Positions 29,198-38,581 of a DNA stretch of 64,000 nt are shown here, one piece after another. Source of the stretch: Pseudomonas shirazensis. Its GTDB lineage: Bacteria > Pseudomonadota > Gammaproteobacteria > Pseudomonadales > Pseudomonadaceae. Positions within the stretch are counted from its first letter, which is position 1; the number at the start of each line of letters is the position of its first letter. Location of the stretch: NCBI RefSeq assembly GCF_014268785.2, contig NZ_JABWRD020000002.1:124001-188000 (forward strand). Direction: 5' to 3'. Below the pieces are notes generated by a model that had not been told where the DNA came from, made no database searches, and was given only the letters and a program-made list of their open reading frames with translations. A program made the position numbers and the translations under genes.

Positions 29198-29665
29198 TCA
29201 GCGCAGCAGCGCTGCCTTGCGTGCGCGCCAGGTCATCGCCAACCACACGGCGCTGACGCCGGCAAACTTGGAGGCCATGGCGGTGCCGACCACAAGCGGC
29301 GTCAACGCGCCGATCATGCCGAAGAAGATAAAGGTGTCGACCGGAATGCTCAGCGCCGAGCTCAGCCACAGGCGATCGCGCAGCGGCCGCTTGGTGATGC
29401 TGAATACCAGCCAGTCGATCAGTTCGGAGACAAAGAACGCGGTGGCGCTGGCCAGGGCGATGGCCGGTTCCGAGGTGATGTAAGACAGCACCAGCGCGGC
29501 CAGCATCGCCACCAGCGCGCCGTGGCCAAAGCGGGTTTGCACCATGTCACGGAGAATGAACACCAGCCCGCCCCAGGCGGACCAGATCACGTCCAGATGC
29601 GGAGCGCTGGAAAACGCGTAGTTGATCAGCACTACGCTGCTGATATAGGCGAGCAGATAGAACAT
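29198..29665 (-). CDS. VUT family membrane protein (queuosine-precursor transporter-like)
   Basis: 155 residues from the ATG at 29665. Five or six hydrophobic helices, with the family-type loop GLVFILRDMVQTRFGHGA and FFVSELIDWLVFSITKRPLRDRLWLSSALSIPVDTF. The VUT/YhhQ group includes transporters of queuosine precursors, but a preQ0 role for this short member is inferred. It is upstream of a DUF1289 gene in the opposite sense of chromosome order and ends 86 bases after the purT start. The spacer between it and DUF1289 has no recognisable riboswitch. Confidence 0.75.
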   Translation of the reverse strand: MFYLLAYISSVVLINYAFSSAPHLDVIWSAWGGLVFILRDMVQTRFGHGALVAMLAALVLSYITSEPAIALASATAFFVSELIDWLVFSITKRPLRDRLWLSSALSIPVDTFIFFGMIGALTPLVVGTAMASKFAGVSAVWLAMTWRARKAALLR

Positions 29666-29723
29666 GGTGGGCGACCTTCGGGCAAGCCGCACAGATTACT
29701 TGATTTTCAAGTCAACGCCAGCC

Positions 29724-29921
29724 TCACAGGCCAACAATCATCCCGGACGCCAGCGCCCGCTCATGGCACAGCCTGAGTACCTGGCGGCGTTCGTCGTTAT
29801 CCATCCGCCCCCAACGGCTGATCTCGGCCACGCTGCGCTGGCAACCGGTGCAGATATCCTGCTCATCCAGCGCGCAGATGTTCACGCAGGGCGAGCTGAC
29901 CGGACGTTCGACTTCGCTCAT
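29724..29921 (-). CDS. DUF1289 cysteine-rich small protein
   Basis: 65 residues from the ATG at 29921. Four cysteines in PCVNICALDEQDICTGCQRS, then EISRWGRMDNDERRQVL, are the hallmark of DUF1289, a probable Zn- or Fe-S-binding protein of unknown function. It begins one base after the stop of the gamma-carbonic anhydrase gene, so the two are co-translated, as in other pseudomonads. Confidence 0.88.
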   Translation of the reverse strand: MSEVERPVSSPCVNICALDEQDICTGCQRSVAEISRWGRMDNDERRQVLRLCHERALASGMIVGL

Positions 29922-29922
29922 G

Positions 29923-30447
29923 TCAATCTTCCTGCACAGCCAGGTCGCGGGCATAGCGCTCGGCGTTGTGCACGTAGTGAGCGGCGCTGGCTTCGAGCAT
30001 GGCTTTCTGCGCATCGGTCAGCTCGCGCACGACCTTGCCCGGCGAGCCCATCACCAACGAGCCGTCAGGGATTTCCTTGCCTTCGGCAATCAGCGCATTG
30101 GCGCCGATGATGCAGTGCTTGCCGATACGCGCGCCGTTGAGCACCACCGCGTTGATGCCGATCAGGCTGTGGTCGCCAACCGTGCAGCCATGCAGCATGG
30201 CGTTGTGGCCAATGGTCACGCCCTTGCCGATGGTCAGCGGCGAGCCCATATCAGTGTGCATCACGGTGCCGTCCTGGACATTACTGCCCTCGCCGATGTC
30301 GATCAGCTCGTTGTCGCCGCGCAGCACCGCGCCAAACCACACGCTGGCCCCGGCCTGCAGGCGGACCTTGCCGATCAGCGTGGCGGTCGGTGCCGTCCAG
30401 CTGGTGGGATGAGTCTCTACGTGCATGTCTCCCAGGCGGTACTTCAT
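29923..30447 (-). CDS. Gamma-carbonic anhydrase family protein (YrdA/PaaY-like)
   Basis: 174 residues from the ATG at 30447. Left-handed beta-helix hexapeptide repeats run through the protein ([41 protein letters not shown]). Histidines in MHTDMG, IGHN and LHG correspond to the three zinc ligands of gamma-carbonic anhydrases. Possible activities are CO2 hydration or thioesterase, as reported for PaaY. In an operon with the CoA pyrophosphatase upstream (43-base gap) and DUF1289 downstream. Confidence 0.9.
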   Translation of the reverse strand: MKYRLGDMHVETHPTSWTAPTATLIGKVRLQAGASVWFGAVLRGDNELIDIGEGSNVQDGTVMHTDMGSPLTIGKGVTIGHNAMLHGCTVGDHSLIGINAVVLNGARIGKHCIIGANALIAEGKEIPDGSLVMGSPGKVVRELTDAQKAMLEASAAHYVHNAERYARDLAVQED

Positions 30448-30490
30448 GGTTGGCTCCTCACGGTCGGCGGCTTGGTGGGGTCGACCCCAC

Positions 30491-31090
30491 TCAGATATTG
30501 ATGAAACGCTCAGGCGGCTGATGCAGGCTGATACCTGCGTCATACAACAGGTTGACCAGTTCGACGATCATGATCGCCGACAACCCCCAGATCTTGTAGC
30601 CCTCATAGCGATAGCTGGGCACATACCAACTGCGGCCTTGATAATCGATGCGGTGGGTGTGGTCGCGCGGGTCCTGACGGAAGAACTCCAGCGGCACGCT
30701 GAACACCGCGGCAATCTCGGCGTCGTTGGGCCGGTACTCGACGTAGTCAGGGATCAAACCGACGAACGGCGTCACCTTAAGGCCATGCAGCGAAATCAGC
30801 GGGCTGAGCGGCCCGATCACTTCCACCAGGCCCGGCGGCAGGCCGATCTCTTCATGGGCTTCGCGCAGCGCGGTGAACACCAGATCCGGATCTTCCGGGT
30901 CACGCCGTCCACCGGGAAACGCCACTTCGCCGCCATGGGTCGACAGGCCCTTGGCGCGCAGGGTCAAGACCAGCTCGGGCTCGTCGCTGCGGGTGATGGG
31001 CAGCAGCACCGCCGCTTCCGGAAAACGACGGTCACCCGCCATGGCCGCGGGGGTATGGTTGCTCATTCGGCGCAACAGCTCGTCCAGCAT
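30491..31090 (-). CDS. CoA pyrophosphatase, Nudix (NudL/YeaB-like)
   Basis: 199 residues from the ATG at 31090. The Nudix box reads [25 protein letters not shown], and an upstream [34 protein letters not shown] segment is the UPF0035 motif of CoA-hydrolysing Nudix enzymes. It should split CoA or oxidised CoA to 3',5'-ADP and phosphopantetheine. The frame is open further upstream, but homologues begin near MLDELLRR. Divergent from the zinc-ribbon Nudix gene. Confidence 0.88.
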   Translation of the reverse strand: MLDELLRRMSNHTPAAMAGDRRFPEAAVLLPITRSDEPELVLTLRAKGLSTHGGEVAFPGGRRDPEDPDLVFTALREAHEEIGLPPGLVEVIGPLSPLISLHGLKVTPFVGLIPDYVEYRPNDAEIAAVFSVPLEFFRQDPRDHTHRIDYQGRSWYVPSYRYEGYKIWGLSAIMIVELVNLLYDAGISLHQPPERFINI

Positions 31091-31222
31091 ACGCACTCTC
31101 GATTGCAAGGCCTGCCGTGCATGATGCACCAAAAGCTGCGGGCCACCCAAGCCCTGGCCGACGGGCACTTGCTGGGCGACGGCAAGGCGCGCCAAGATAG
31201 GCGCATATAAAGGGAGCAAAGC

Positions 31223-31777
31223 ATGAATTTCTGCAGCGCGTGCGGCAAGCCGGTCATCCAGCGCATCCCCGACGGCGACAGCCGCCTGCGCTACGTCTGC
31301 GATCATTGCCAGACCATCCATTACCAAAACCCCAACATCGTCGCCGGGGTGCTACCGACCCATGGCAGTCAGGTGCTGCTGTGCCGCCGCGCTATCGAGC
31401 CGCGCCGCGGCTTCTGGACTCTGCCCGCAGGCTTTATGGAGAACGGCGAGACCATCGATCAGGCCGCTCGTCGCGAAACCGTCGAAGAAGCCTGCGCCAG
31501 GGTCGGCGAAATGCGGCTGTATCAGCTGTTCGACCTGCCGCATATCAATCAGGTACACCTGTTCTTCCGCGCCGAGCTGGCCGATCTGGACTATGCCGTC
31601 GGCGTCGAAAGCCTGGAGGTGCGTTTGTTCGAGGAGCATGAGATCCCGTGGGACCATCTGGCTTTTCGCACAGTCGCACGCACACTAGAATGCTATTATC
31701 GCGACCGCATCGAGCAGCACTTCCCCATAGGCCATGAATACGTGGCGCCGATGACCGTTGCGCCGCCCATTACCTAG
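31223..31777 (+). CDS. Zinc-ribbon Nudix hydrolase
   Basis: 184 residues with GGGAG upstream of the ATG. Four cysteines (CSACGK...CDHCQ) near residues 4-29 make a zinc ribbon, followed by a Nudix box GFMENGETIDQAARRETVEEA, where the usual Gly after EE is Ala. Similar Pseudomonas proteins are annotated as NUDIX hydrolases of unknown substrate; it lacks the NudC SQPWPFPQS signature, so NAD pyrophosphatase activity is not supported. The following L,D-transpeptidase begins 19 bases after its stop. Confidence 0.87.
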   Translation: MNFCSACGKPVIQRIPDGDSRLRYVCDHCQTIHYQNPNIVAGVLPTHGSQVLLCRRAIEPRRGFWTLPAGFMENGETIDQAARRETVEEACARVGEMRLYQLFDLPHINQVHLFFRAELADLDYAVGVESLEVRLFEEHEIPWDHLAFRTVARTLECYYRDRIEQHFPIGHEYVAPMTVAPPIT

Positions 31778-31796
31778 TCTGCAGGGATACCGTTTC

Positions 31797-32357
31797 ATGC
31801 GTTGGTTGCTAGCCCTTATCTGCTGTGGTGTCGCTTCGGTGTCGCAAGCGGCGTTCACCGAAGTCATCATTCGCAAGCCCCAGGGCCAGGTGCAAACCCA
31901 GGCGCCCGCGCAACAGCAGCAGACGCAGCAACCGCTGATCGACAAGGTGCTGGTGCTCAAGTCCGAACGCCGCCTGCAACTGATCAGCCGCGGCGAGCCG
32001 CTCAAGACCTACCGCATCTCGCTGGGCAAGCAGCCCAAGGGCGCCAAGGAGCGCGAAGGCGACAAACGCACCCCGGAAGGTTTCTACTGGCTCGATTGGC
32101 GCAAGGCCAGCGACCGCTACAACCTGGCCATGCACATCTCCTACCCGAACATCACCGACGCCGCCAAAGCCCGCCGCGCAGGCGTACCCGCCGGCAGCAT
32201 GATCATGATCCACGGCACGCCGCTGGATGAGGAATACCCGGAGTGGTATTTCCATACCCTGGACTGGACCGAGGGCTGTATCGCCATGCGCAATGCCGAT
32301 ATGCGTGAGGTATGGAGCATGGTCAAGGACGGCACCATGATCGAGATTCGACCTTGA
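31797..32357 (+). CDS. L,D-transpeptidase (YkuD) family protein
   Basis: 186 residues from the ATG at 31797. A signal peptide (MRWLLALICCGVASVSQA) is followed by the YkuD catalytic domain: VLVLKSERRLQLISRGEPLKTYRISLG, MIHGTP and the cysteine motif DWTEGCIAMRN. The nucleophile is that cysteine and the base the histidine in MIMIHG. Acts in the periplasm on peptidoglycan, either making 3-3 cross-links or attaching or releasing lipoprotein. Co-transcribed with the Nudix gene in front. Confidence 0.9.
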   Translation: MRWLLALICCGVASVSQAAFTEVIIRKPQGQVQTQAPAQQQQTQQPLIDKVLVLKSERRLQLISRGEPLKTYRISLGKQPKGAKEREGDKRTPEGFYWLDWRKASDRYNLAMHISYPNITDAAKARRAGVPAGSMIMIHGTPLDEEYPEWYFHTLDWTEGCIAMRNADMREVWSMVKDGTMIEIRP

Positions 32358-32457
32358 AGCGGACGGCTCCTGGCAAGAAATTTCCTACACAATTCGCACA
32401 TTTGTCTGACGCTCCGGTCGGCACGGTACGGCATATTTTCCAATAGCTAACTTCTTA

Positions 32458-32505
32458 GAATTTCCGCAAAGAAGCACGCAAAGCGTGCCCTAGTTGCGGA
32501 AATTC
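32458..32505 (+). promoter_or_regulatory. Nested inverted repeat over the tpsB translation start
   Basis: A perfect 12-base outer repeat (GAATTTCCGCAA at 32458-32469 and TTGCGGAAATTC at 32494-32505) encloses a perfect 6-base inner hairpin (GCACGC / GCGTGC, 32474-32488, loop AAA). The downstream outer arm ends 3 bases before the ATG at 32509 and contains the best ribosome-binding candidate (GCGGA). If folded in RNA it would hide the initiation region. It could alternatively be a DNA operator or a cruciform-forming site. There is no T-tract, so it is not a simple terminator. Confidence 0.6.
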
Positions 32506-32508
32506 ACC

Positions 32509-34191
32509 ATGCCTACTTGCCTGCCCCGTGTAGCTCGACTAGTCCTTTACGCCCTCTTGCTGGGCCTATTGGGCACAGTAGAGGCGCTCGCCAGCGACCC
32601 CGCCAGCCAGCAGATACGTGATCAACAACGGGCGCTGCAGCAAATCGAGCAGCATCAGCGTTTGCAGCAGTGGCAGCGCCGGGGGCGGGCCGACAGCAGT
32701 GTCGAGTCGACCACCTCAGCCCCGGCTGATCACCTGTGTTGGGAAATCTCCGGTGTGCGCATCACCGGCAACAAACAGATCTCCAGCGCCGACCTTGAAC
32801 AACATCTGCGGCCGCTGCTGCCATCCTGCACGGGCGTGGCCGATCTCAATCGTCTACTCAAAGCCATTACCGAACTCTATGTACGCGCCGGTTATCCGGC
32901 CAGTCGACCGTACCTGGCCCGGCAACCAGCGACTGGCAAGCCACTCGAGGTGGTCATCATCGAAGGCTTTGTCGAGTCGATCAGGCTCGCCGATCCCGAC
33001 CTGCCATTGTCCTTACGCGGCGCCTTTCCCAACCTGCTGGGCCGGCCGTTGTACTTGCCTGATCTGGAGCAAGGCCTCGACCAACTCAATCGGCTGCGCG
33101 CCTACGACCTGACTGCCGCGCTGCTGCCGGGCACCCTGCAGGGCGGCACGCAGATACTCATCGAGCCGCGCGCAGTGGGTTCGCGCTGGCACCTGGACAG
33201 CCGCCTGGACAACCGCGGCAGCCCCCTTACCGGTCGCCACCGGTTGAGCCTCGGCCTCGGCGTCGACAGCCCGCTGCAGGTCAACGACGACCTGCGCCTG
33301 ACCCTCAACGCCGCCGTATTCGATGCCCCAGGGCAGAGCCAGGGTGCCAGCCTTTACTACAGCGTGCCCTATGGCCCGTGGACGTTCACCGTCAACGCCA
33401 GCCAGCTCAGCTACCGAGCGCCGATCCCGGGTGCCAGCTACACCAGTAACGGCACCAGCAGCTTTCAGGGCGTGAGCGTCGAGCGCGTGCTCTGGCGCGG
33501 TCAGCACGGCATGCTCAGCGCCAGCGCGCGGCTTGACCGCAAGCAACTGCAAAATCGCCTCGACGACAGCCTGTTGCAACTACAGAGCCCGACCCTGACC
33601 ACGCTGGAGTCCGGGGTCAATCTGCTGTGGCTGGACGCAGGCCTGTGGCACGGTTACCTCGGCATTGCCCGCGGCTTGGCCTGGTTGGGCGCAGACCCAC
33701 CGGCTAGCGCAGCCGCGCATCCACAAGCGCAGTTTCTCAAGTACCGGGCAAATCTGCTGCATCTGCGTCAGGGGCCAGCGCAAAGCCCCTGGCGCTGGCA
33801 GAGCGAACTCAATCTGCAGTACAGCCGCGATGTGCTGCCGGCCATCGAACAGTTGCTGCTCAGCGACGACTCGGCGGTACGCGGTTTTCGCGCCTACAGC
33901 GTCGCCGGCGCCAGCGGCGCGGTCTGGCGCAACAGCGTTAGCCAACCCTTGGCCGTACCCCTCCCCTTCAACCTGCAGCTGCGCCCACAACTCAGCCTAG
34001 ACCTGGGTTGGGCTCGCCTCGCCAGCGACAGCCCCTGGCAACGACTGGCCGGCGCCGCCGCTGGCGTCGAGGTCAGCCTGCCGGGCAGCCGCCTGCGCCT
34101 CGATTACCAATATCCGCTGTACGCCAGTGACCGCTCTCGACAGGCACTCGAGCCGGGTTTCTGGGTGCTGGACTGGAGCCTGTCCCTGTAA
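32509..34191 (+). CDS. Two-partner secretion transporter TpsB (ShlB/FhaC/HecB family)
   Basis: 560 residues from the ATG at 32509; a TTG 15 bases earlier lies inside the hairpin. A signal peptide (LVLYALLLGLLGTVEALAS) precedes an N-terminal helix region (QQIRDQQRALQQIEQHQRLQQW), POTRA domains at about 85-220 (CWEISGVRITGNKQISSADLEQ), and a 16-strand barrel with the conserved VRGF motif in SAVRGFRAYSVAGASGA. It is an outer-membrane pore that exports the TpsA encoded immediately downstream (28-base gap) using the TpsA N-terminal TPS domain. The partner is therefore very likely the haemagglutinin at 34220. Confidence 0.93.
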   Translation: MPTCLPRVARLVLYALLLGLLGTVEALASDPASQQIRDQQRALQQIEQHQRLQQWQRRGRADSSVESTTSAPADHLCWEISGVRITGNKQISSADLEQHLRPLLPSCTGVADLNRLLKAITELYVRAGYPASRPYLARQPATGKPLEVVIIEGFVESIRLADPDLPLSLRGAFPNLLGRPLYLPDLEQGLDQLNRLRAYDLTAALLPGTLQGGTQILIEPRAVGSRWHLDSRLDNRGSPLTGRHRLSLGLGVDSPLQVNDDLRLTLNAAVFDAPGQSQGASLYYSVPYGPWTFTVNASQLSYRAPIPGASYTSNGTSSFQGVSVERVLWRGQHGMLSASARLDRKQLQNRLDDSLLQLQSPTLTTLESGVNLLWLDAGLWHGYLGIARGLAWLGADPPASAAAHPQAQFLKYRANLLHLRQGPAQSPWRWQSELNLQYSRDVLPAIEQLLLSDDSAVRGFRAYSVAGASGAVWRNSVSQPLAVPLPFNLQLRPQLSLDLGWARLASDSPWQRLAGAAAGVEVSLPGSRLRLDYQYPLYASDRSRQALEPGFWVLDWSLSL

Positions 34192-34219
34192 TTCACCCAC
34201 CACCACGAGAAAAACAATA

Positions 34220-37200
34220 ATGAAAAACCTTGCGCAACTCCCCCTGGTCCAACCAGACACACTACGTTGGGCGGTGTTTGTCGGCCTGTTCTGCACGGGC
34301 GCAGCCCTTGCCCAACCCGCATTGCAGCCCAGCAGCGGCCCCGGTGGAACGCCCGTGATCAACCCGACCCATGGCGTGCCGGTGATCGAAATCGTCCCGC
34401 CAAATGCCAGTGGCCTGTCGCACAACCAGTTCATTGACTACAACGTCGGCAAGCCCGGGCTGGTGCTCAACAACTCGCTGCAGTCGGGCCAGTCGCAGCT
34501 GGCCGGCGCCCTGGCGGCCAACCCTCAGTTTCACGGTCAGGCCGCTTCGACCATCCTCAATGAGGTGGTCAGCCGCAACGCCTCGCTGATCGAAGGCCCG
34601 CAGGAAATCTTCGGTCGCGCGGCCAACTACATCCTCGCCAACCCCAACGGCATCACCCTCAACGGCGGCAGCTTCATCAACACCACCCGGGCCGGCTTCG
34701 CGGTCGGTACTGCAGAGGTCCAGGACCAGCAGTTGAAGCTGCTCGATACCTTGCAGGCGAGCGGTTCGCTGCAGGTGCTGAGCGGCGGCCAGCGCAACGA
34801 CGGCGGTGCGCTGGACCTGATCGCACCGCAGATTCACAGCACGGGCGAGCTCAGTGCCAAGGACGACCTCAACATCACCGTTGGCCACAATCGTATCGAT
34901 GCGGTGACCGGTAACGTCGTCGAACACCTGGCTGCGACGCCTTCGAGCATCGACGCCCAGCTGTTCGGTGCGATGCACGCAGGGCGTATTCGGGTAGTCA
35001 GTACTGGCGAAGGTGCCGGCGTGCGCGTTGGCGCGGTACAGGTCAACGGCCGCAACGGCGTCAGCATCGGTTCGGCAGGCGATCTGTTCATCAGCGGTGA
35101 ACCCGGCCAGGCCGCCACGTTACGCAGCGAGCAGGGGCTGTTGGCGCTGCAGGCCATGGACATCTTGACCCTGCGCGCTGTTGATGGCCAGGCCAAGCGT
35201 ATCGAAGCCAAGGCCGGGCAACAGCTGACCCTGGATACCACTACCCGCGAAACCATCGCCCGCGAGCAGGAGAACTGGGACAAGGGCTGGTGGTTCGTCA
35301 CCACCGAAACCTACAACCGCGACCGCACCAGTACCGAGCGCACCTTGCAAGGCACCACCTTGCAGGCTGACGAAGCGGTCCAATTGCAGTCGGGCGGCGA
35401 CCTGCGCATGGTCGCCGCGACGCTGACCAGCGCGGGCCAGATCAACCTCGTCAGCGGCGGCAAACTGGACATCGATGCCGGTGTCGACAGCAAGCGGGTC
35501 GAACAGAGCATCCGCCATCGCAAGCACCTGTGGAATGGCGACAGTGACAGCGATGACTACCAGGAAACCGCTCGCGGCAGCCGCCTTCAGGCTGGCCAGG
35601 TCAGCGCCAGTGCCAGCGGCGCGATCACGATTCGCGGCAGTGAGGTGCACAGCCAGAACGATGCGCTCCTGCAAAGTGATCAGGGCAGCCTCCAAGTCAC
35701 AAGCGGGCAGACCCAGTCAAGCTCCCACTCGCACAGCCGCGATAGCAAGTTGTTCGGCCTCATAAGCACGAGCAAGGACGACGCCGAGCAACATGAACAA
35801 GCCCAGGGCAGCGAGGTGCAAGCGCAGAGCAACCTGTACCTGGCCAGTGCCGAGCAGATGCGCATTCACGGCTCCAGGCTCAAGGCTGGCCAGCAGCTGA
35901 AGGTCGAGGCCAAGGGCGACCTGCTGATTGACAGTGCCCAGTCTCGATCCCAGCAGCAGACTTCGACTCATCAACGCGGCCTCACCGCATCTGCCAAGCA
36001 GACCCAGGAGTCTGAGGACGGCAAGCCTGCTTCGCACCAGTATCAGGCGGGCTTGGGCTATCAGGTAGTCAATAGCCAGCATGAGCAGCAAGACACCACT
36101 CAGCTGGGCAGTGAGCTGCATGCCGGCAGCGTCGACCTGCGCAGCGATGCCCACCTGCAACTCAACGGCTCACAGGTCAAGGCCACCCACGGCGACCTGA
36201 ACATCAGCGCACAGCAAACCACCCTGGGCGCCACCCACAATCAGCACGAGTCGCTCGACAGCTCCCGTCAGAGCGGCGGCGGCCTGCTGTTGAGCGGCGG
36301 CATCGACAAGCTCGGTGCGGCCTTCGAAGGCCACCACAACCGCGATACGCAACAGCAAAAGGACAGCAAGGTGCAGCGCAGCGAACTCTCGGCCACAGGC
36401 AAGCTTCATATCAACAGCAAGCAACTGGTCACCGAAGCCGCAAGGGTGACTGCCGGCGATACTCTGCAAATCGATGCCGAGCACATCGACAATCGGGCAG
36501 TGCATGACACTGAAGTGCGCGAGCACAACCGTAACGACTGGAGCGCCAGCCTGGGTGGCAGCCTGGAATACCGCGGGCTCACCCGGCCGATCGAGCAACT
36601 GATCGCAGGAGGCGAGGGTCAGCGCTTCCAGCAGACCTCTGTGGAGGAGGCGCTGGTCGCCCCGAGTGCCGGCGCCGACATGACTGTGGAGCACCTCAAA
36701 CGCCTGGAAAACCAGCGCCGCGGCTATGCGCAGGTCAGCGAGCTGAGTGGCGGCTCGGTGGTGGTCAAGGCAGATCGCATCGATGATCAAGGTACGGCAT
36801 GGCGAGCCAATACCGGCACCCTGCAGATCGATGCCGACCGTCATCACATGGCGGCGGCGGTTGATCAGCAGCAGAGCAAGGTCGACCGCCTGGCCTATGG
36901 CGGCGACCTGCGGGTCGATACCAGCACTGGCGAAGACATCAATGTGCGCGCCTCGGCCAAGGGCGATTCACTGGCAAGTCTTGTCAGCAAGGACACGGCC
37001 CGCCCAGTCAGCCTCTACGGCAAGCAAGGCATTCAGGTTCAGTTGGGCAGCGAAGGCCGCTATGAGGGCAGCCGCTTCGACGGTGGCGATGCGGGGGTAA
37101 GCCTGCACAGCGGCGGGCAACTGAGCCTTGTGCAGGTCACTGATCGGCACAGCGAGCAGATCAATGCCATCGAGGGCAACGCCTGGGCCAAAGGCGGCAA

Positions 37201-38524
37201 CCGCCCCGGCAGCACGGGGGGTGAAGTGCGCGGCTATCTCAAGGGCGAGCAACGCTCGCTCGACGATTCGACTGCGCAGGTAGCCCAGATCGACGCCAAG
37301 GGCGATGTCAGCCTGAGCAGTGCTGGCGACCTGTTGCTGGAAGGCACACGTATCGGCAGCCGTGCGGCCAAGGTCGCCAACGTCGATATAAACAGCGCCG
37401 GGCTGTTGCAGGTCAAGGCCGCCACCTCAAGTCACCAGGCCCACGGCAACGCCCTCGGCGGCGGCCTGGAATTGGCCCTCAAGCAAGGCGATAGCCGCGG
37501 TGGCGCAGTCGGCGGCCACTTCAACAGTGGTCGCGTGGATGAGTCCTTGCGCCAGGCAGTGGATGCGCAGATCGACACCACCGGCAAGCTGGCCCTGGCC
37601 AGCAGCGCACGCGAAGAAACTGCCGTGCACCTGCAAGGGCTGCAGGCGACGGCGGGGCAGATCGCGATCACCGCAGACAACGGCGGCCTGCTGCTGGAAG
37701 GCTCATCGAACAGCGAGCGGCGCGACAACCTCGCCATCACTGCCGGCGCCGGCTTTGCCCAATCCAGCGGCAGCCTCGACAGCCAAGGCCTGCACGGCCG
37801 GGTCAAGGTCAACCTCGACCAACGCGACAACCAGACCTGGAACACCAGCAACCTGCGCGCCGACCACATCGTCCTGACCAGCAGCGGCGACGGTCGCTTG
37901 CTGAGCGCGCGCCTGGATGCGGGACGCATCGACGCCGACATCGGTGGCGATCTATTGGTCGCCAGCCGCAAAGATCAGGTCAACAACCTCAGCGTCGATG
38001 TTGATGCGCGCTTGAGCCGCGAGCGCAATCCGCAGGGCTTCAACAATGCCCTGGCTGCGTTGGCAGGTCCCGCAGGCGACAAGCTCACCGGCAAGTTCGG
38101 CAAACAGGTCAGCAAGGTCGACCCAAACCTGTCGCCTACGCTGAAACTGGACGTGTCGCAGGTTCAGCGCGATACCGTCAGCGAGCAAGCGAGTTTGAGT
38201 GGACGCGATGAAGTCCAGCTCAACGTCGGCGGCAATCTGAAACTGGAAGGTGCCAAGCTGCAGTCAGGCAAAGGCCAGGTGGAGGTGCAGGCTGCATCCG
38301 TCACCGAGCAGACCCTATATGGCCGCGACTACCGCCGCGATGTGGCTGTGAGTGCGTCAAATTCGCCGGTCGATCTGGGCACGGCATTGGTTGACGTGAT
38401 CAAGAACAGCATGCGCGCTGATGGTGAGAATGCCTTGAACCTGGGTTTGTTGCGCACCAGCGGGCATGATCGAAGCGAGGTATTCGCATCGAGTATTCAA
38501 GACCCACGCACGCCACGTGAGTGA
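34220..38524 (+). CDS. Haemagglutinin-like TpsA exoprotein (filamentous haemagglutinin family)
   Basis: 1434 residues from the ATG at 34220. Signal sequence MKNLAQLPL...LFCTGAALA, then the TPS secretion domain (about residues 35-280) with the NPNGI motif in ILANPNGITLNGGSFINT. Haemagglutinin-type beta-helix repeats fill the rest (repeated blocks such as RLKAGQQLKVEAKGDLLIDSAQ and SVDLRSDAHLQLNGSQVKA), rich in Ser, Gln and His. The C-terminus is short and ordinary (ALNLGLLRTSGHDRSEVFASS): no VENN motif, pretoxin domain or toxin is visible and no immunity gene follows, so this is an adhesin-type or shortened exoprotein rather than CdiA. It is secreted by TpsB upstream. Confidence 0.88.
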   Translation: MKNLAQLPLVQPDTLRWAVFVGLFCTGAALAQPALQPSSGPGGTPVINPTHGVPVIEIVPPNASGLSHNQFIDYNVGKPGLVLNNSLQSGQSQLAGALAANPQFHGQAASTILNEVVSRNASLIEGPQEIFGRAANYILANPNGITLNGGSFINTTRAGFAVGTAEVQDQQLKLLDTLQASGSLQVLSGGQRNDGGALDLIAPQIHSTGELSAKDDLNITVGHNRIDAVTGNVVEHLAATPSSIDAQLFGAMHAGRIRVVSTGEGAGVRVGAVQVNGRNGVSIGSAGDLFISGEPGQAATLRSEQGLLALQAMDILTLRAVDGQAKRIEAKAGQQLTLDTTTRETIAREQENWDKGWWFVTTETYNRDRTSTERTLQGTTLQADEAVQLQSGGDLRMVAATLTSAGQINLVSGGKLDIDAGVDSKRVEQSIRHRKHLWNGDSDSDDYQETARGSRLQAGQVSASASGAITIRGSEVHSQNDALLQSDQGSLQVTSGQTQSSSHSHSRDSKLFGLISTSKDDAEQHEQAQGSEVQAQSNLYLASAEQMRIHGSRLKAGQQLKVEAKGDLLIDSAQSRSQQQTSTHQRGLTASAKQTQESEDGKPASHQYQAGLGYQVVNSQHEQQDTTQLGSELHAGSVDLRSDAHLQLNGSQVKATHGDLNISAQQTTLGATHNQHESLDSSRQSGGGLLLSGGIDKLGAAFEGHHNRDTQQQKDSKVQRSELSATGKLHINSKQLVTEAARVTAGDTLQIDAEHIDNRAVHDTEVREHNRNDWSASLGGSLEYRGLTRPIEQLIAGGEGQRFQQTSVEEALVAPSAGADMTVEHLKRLENQRRGYAQVSELSGGSVVVKADRIDDQGTAWRANTGTLQIDADRHHMAAAVDQQQSKVDRLAYGGDLRVDTSTGEDINVRASAKGDSLASLVSKDTARPVSLYGKQGIQVQLGSEGRYEGSRFDGGDAGVSLHSGGQLSLVQVTDRHSEQINAIEGNAWAKGGNRPGSTGGEVRGYLKGEQRSLDDSTAQVAQIDAKGDVSLSSAGDLLLEGTRIGSRAAKVANVDINSAGLLQVKAATSSHQAHGNALGGGLELALKQGDSRGGAVGGHFNSGRVDESLRQAVDAQIDTTGKLALASSAREETAVHLQGLQATAGQIAITADNGGLLLEGSSNSERRDNLAITAGAGFAQSSGSLDSQGLHGRVKVNLDQRDNQTWNTSNLRADHIVLTSSGDGRLLSARLDAGRIDADIGGDLLVASRKDQVNNLSVDVDARLSRERNPQGFNNALAALAGPAGDKLTGKFGKQVSKVDPNLSPTLKLDVSQVQRDTVSEQASLSGRDEVQLNVGGNLKLEGAKLQSGKGQVEVQAASVTEQTLYGRDYRRDVAVSASNSPVDLGTALVDVIKNSMRADGENALNLGLLRTSGHDRSEVFASSIQDPRTPRE

Positions 38525-38581
38525 GTGAGGGCTGCGCTGGCCTGTTCGGTTCAGAACGTGCGGGCCTGCGCGGGTGGGTTG

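Noticed and set aside
29666..29723. Possible preQ1 riboswitch near the VUT-family gene
   Set aside because: No pseudoknot or A-rich tail pattern was visible, and the upstream region is short.
38400..38581. Contact-dependent inhibition toxin and immunity gene after the TpsA gene
   Set aside because: The TpsA has no VENN/pretoxin motif and only 57 bases remain before gspN.
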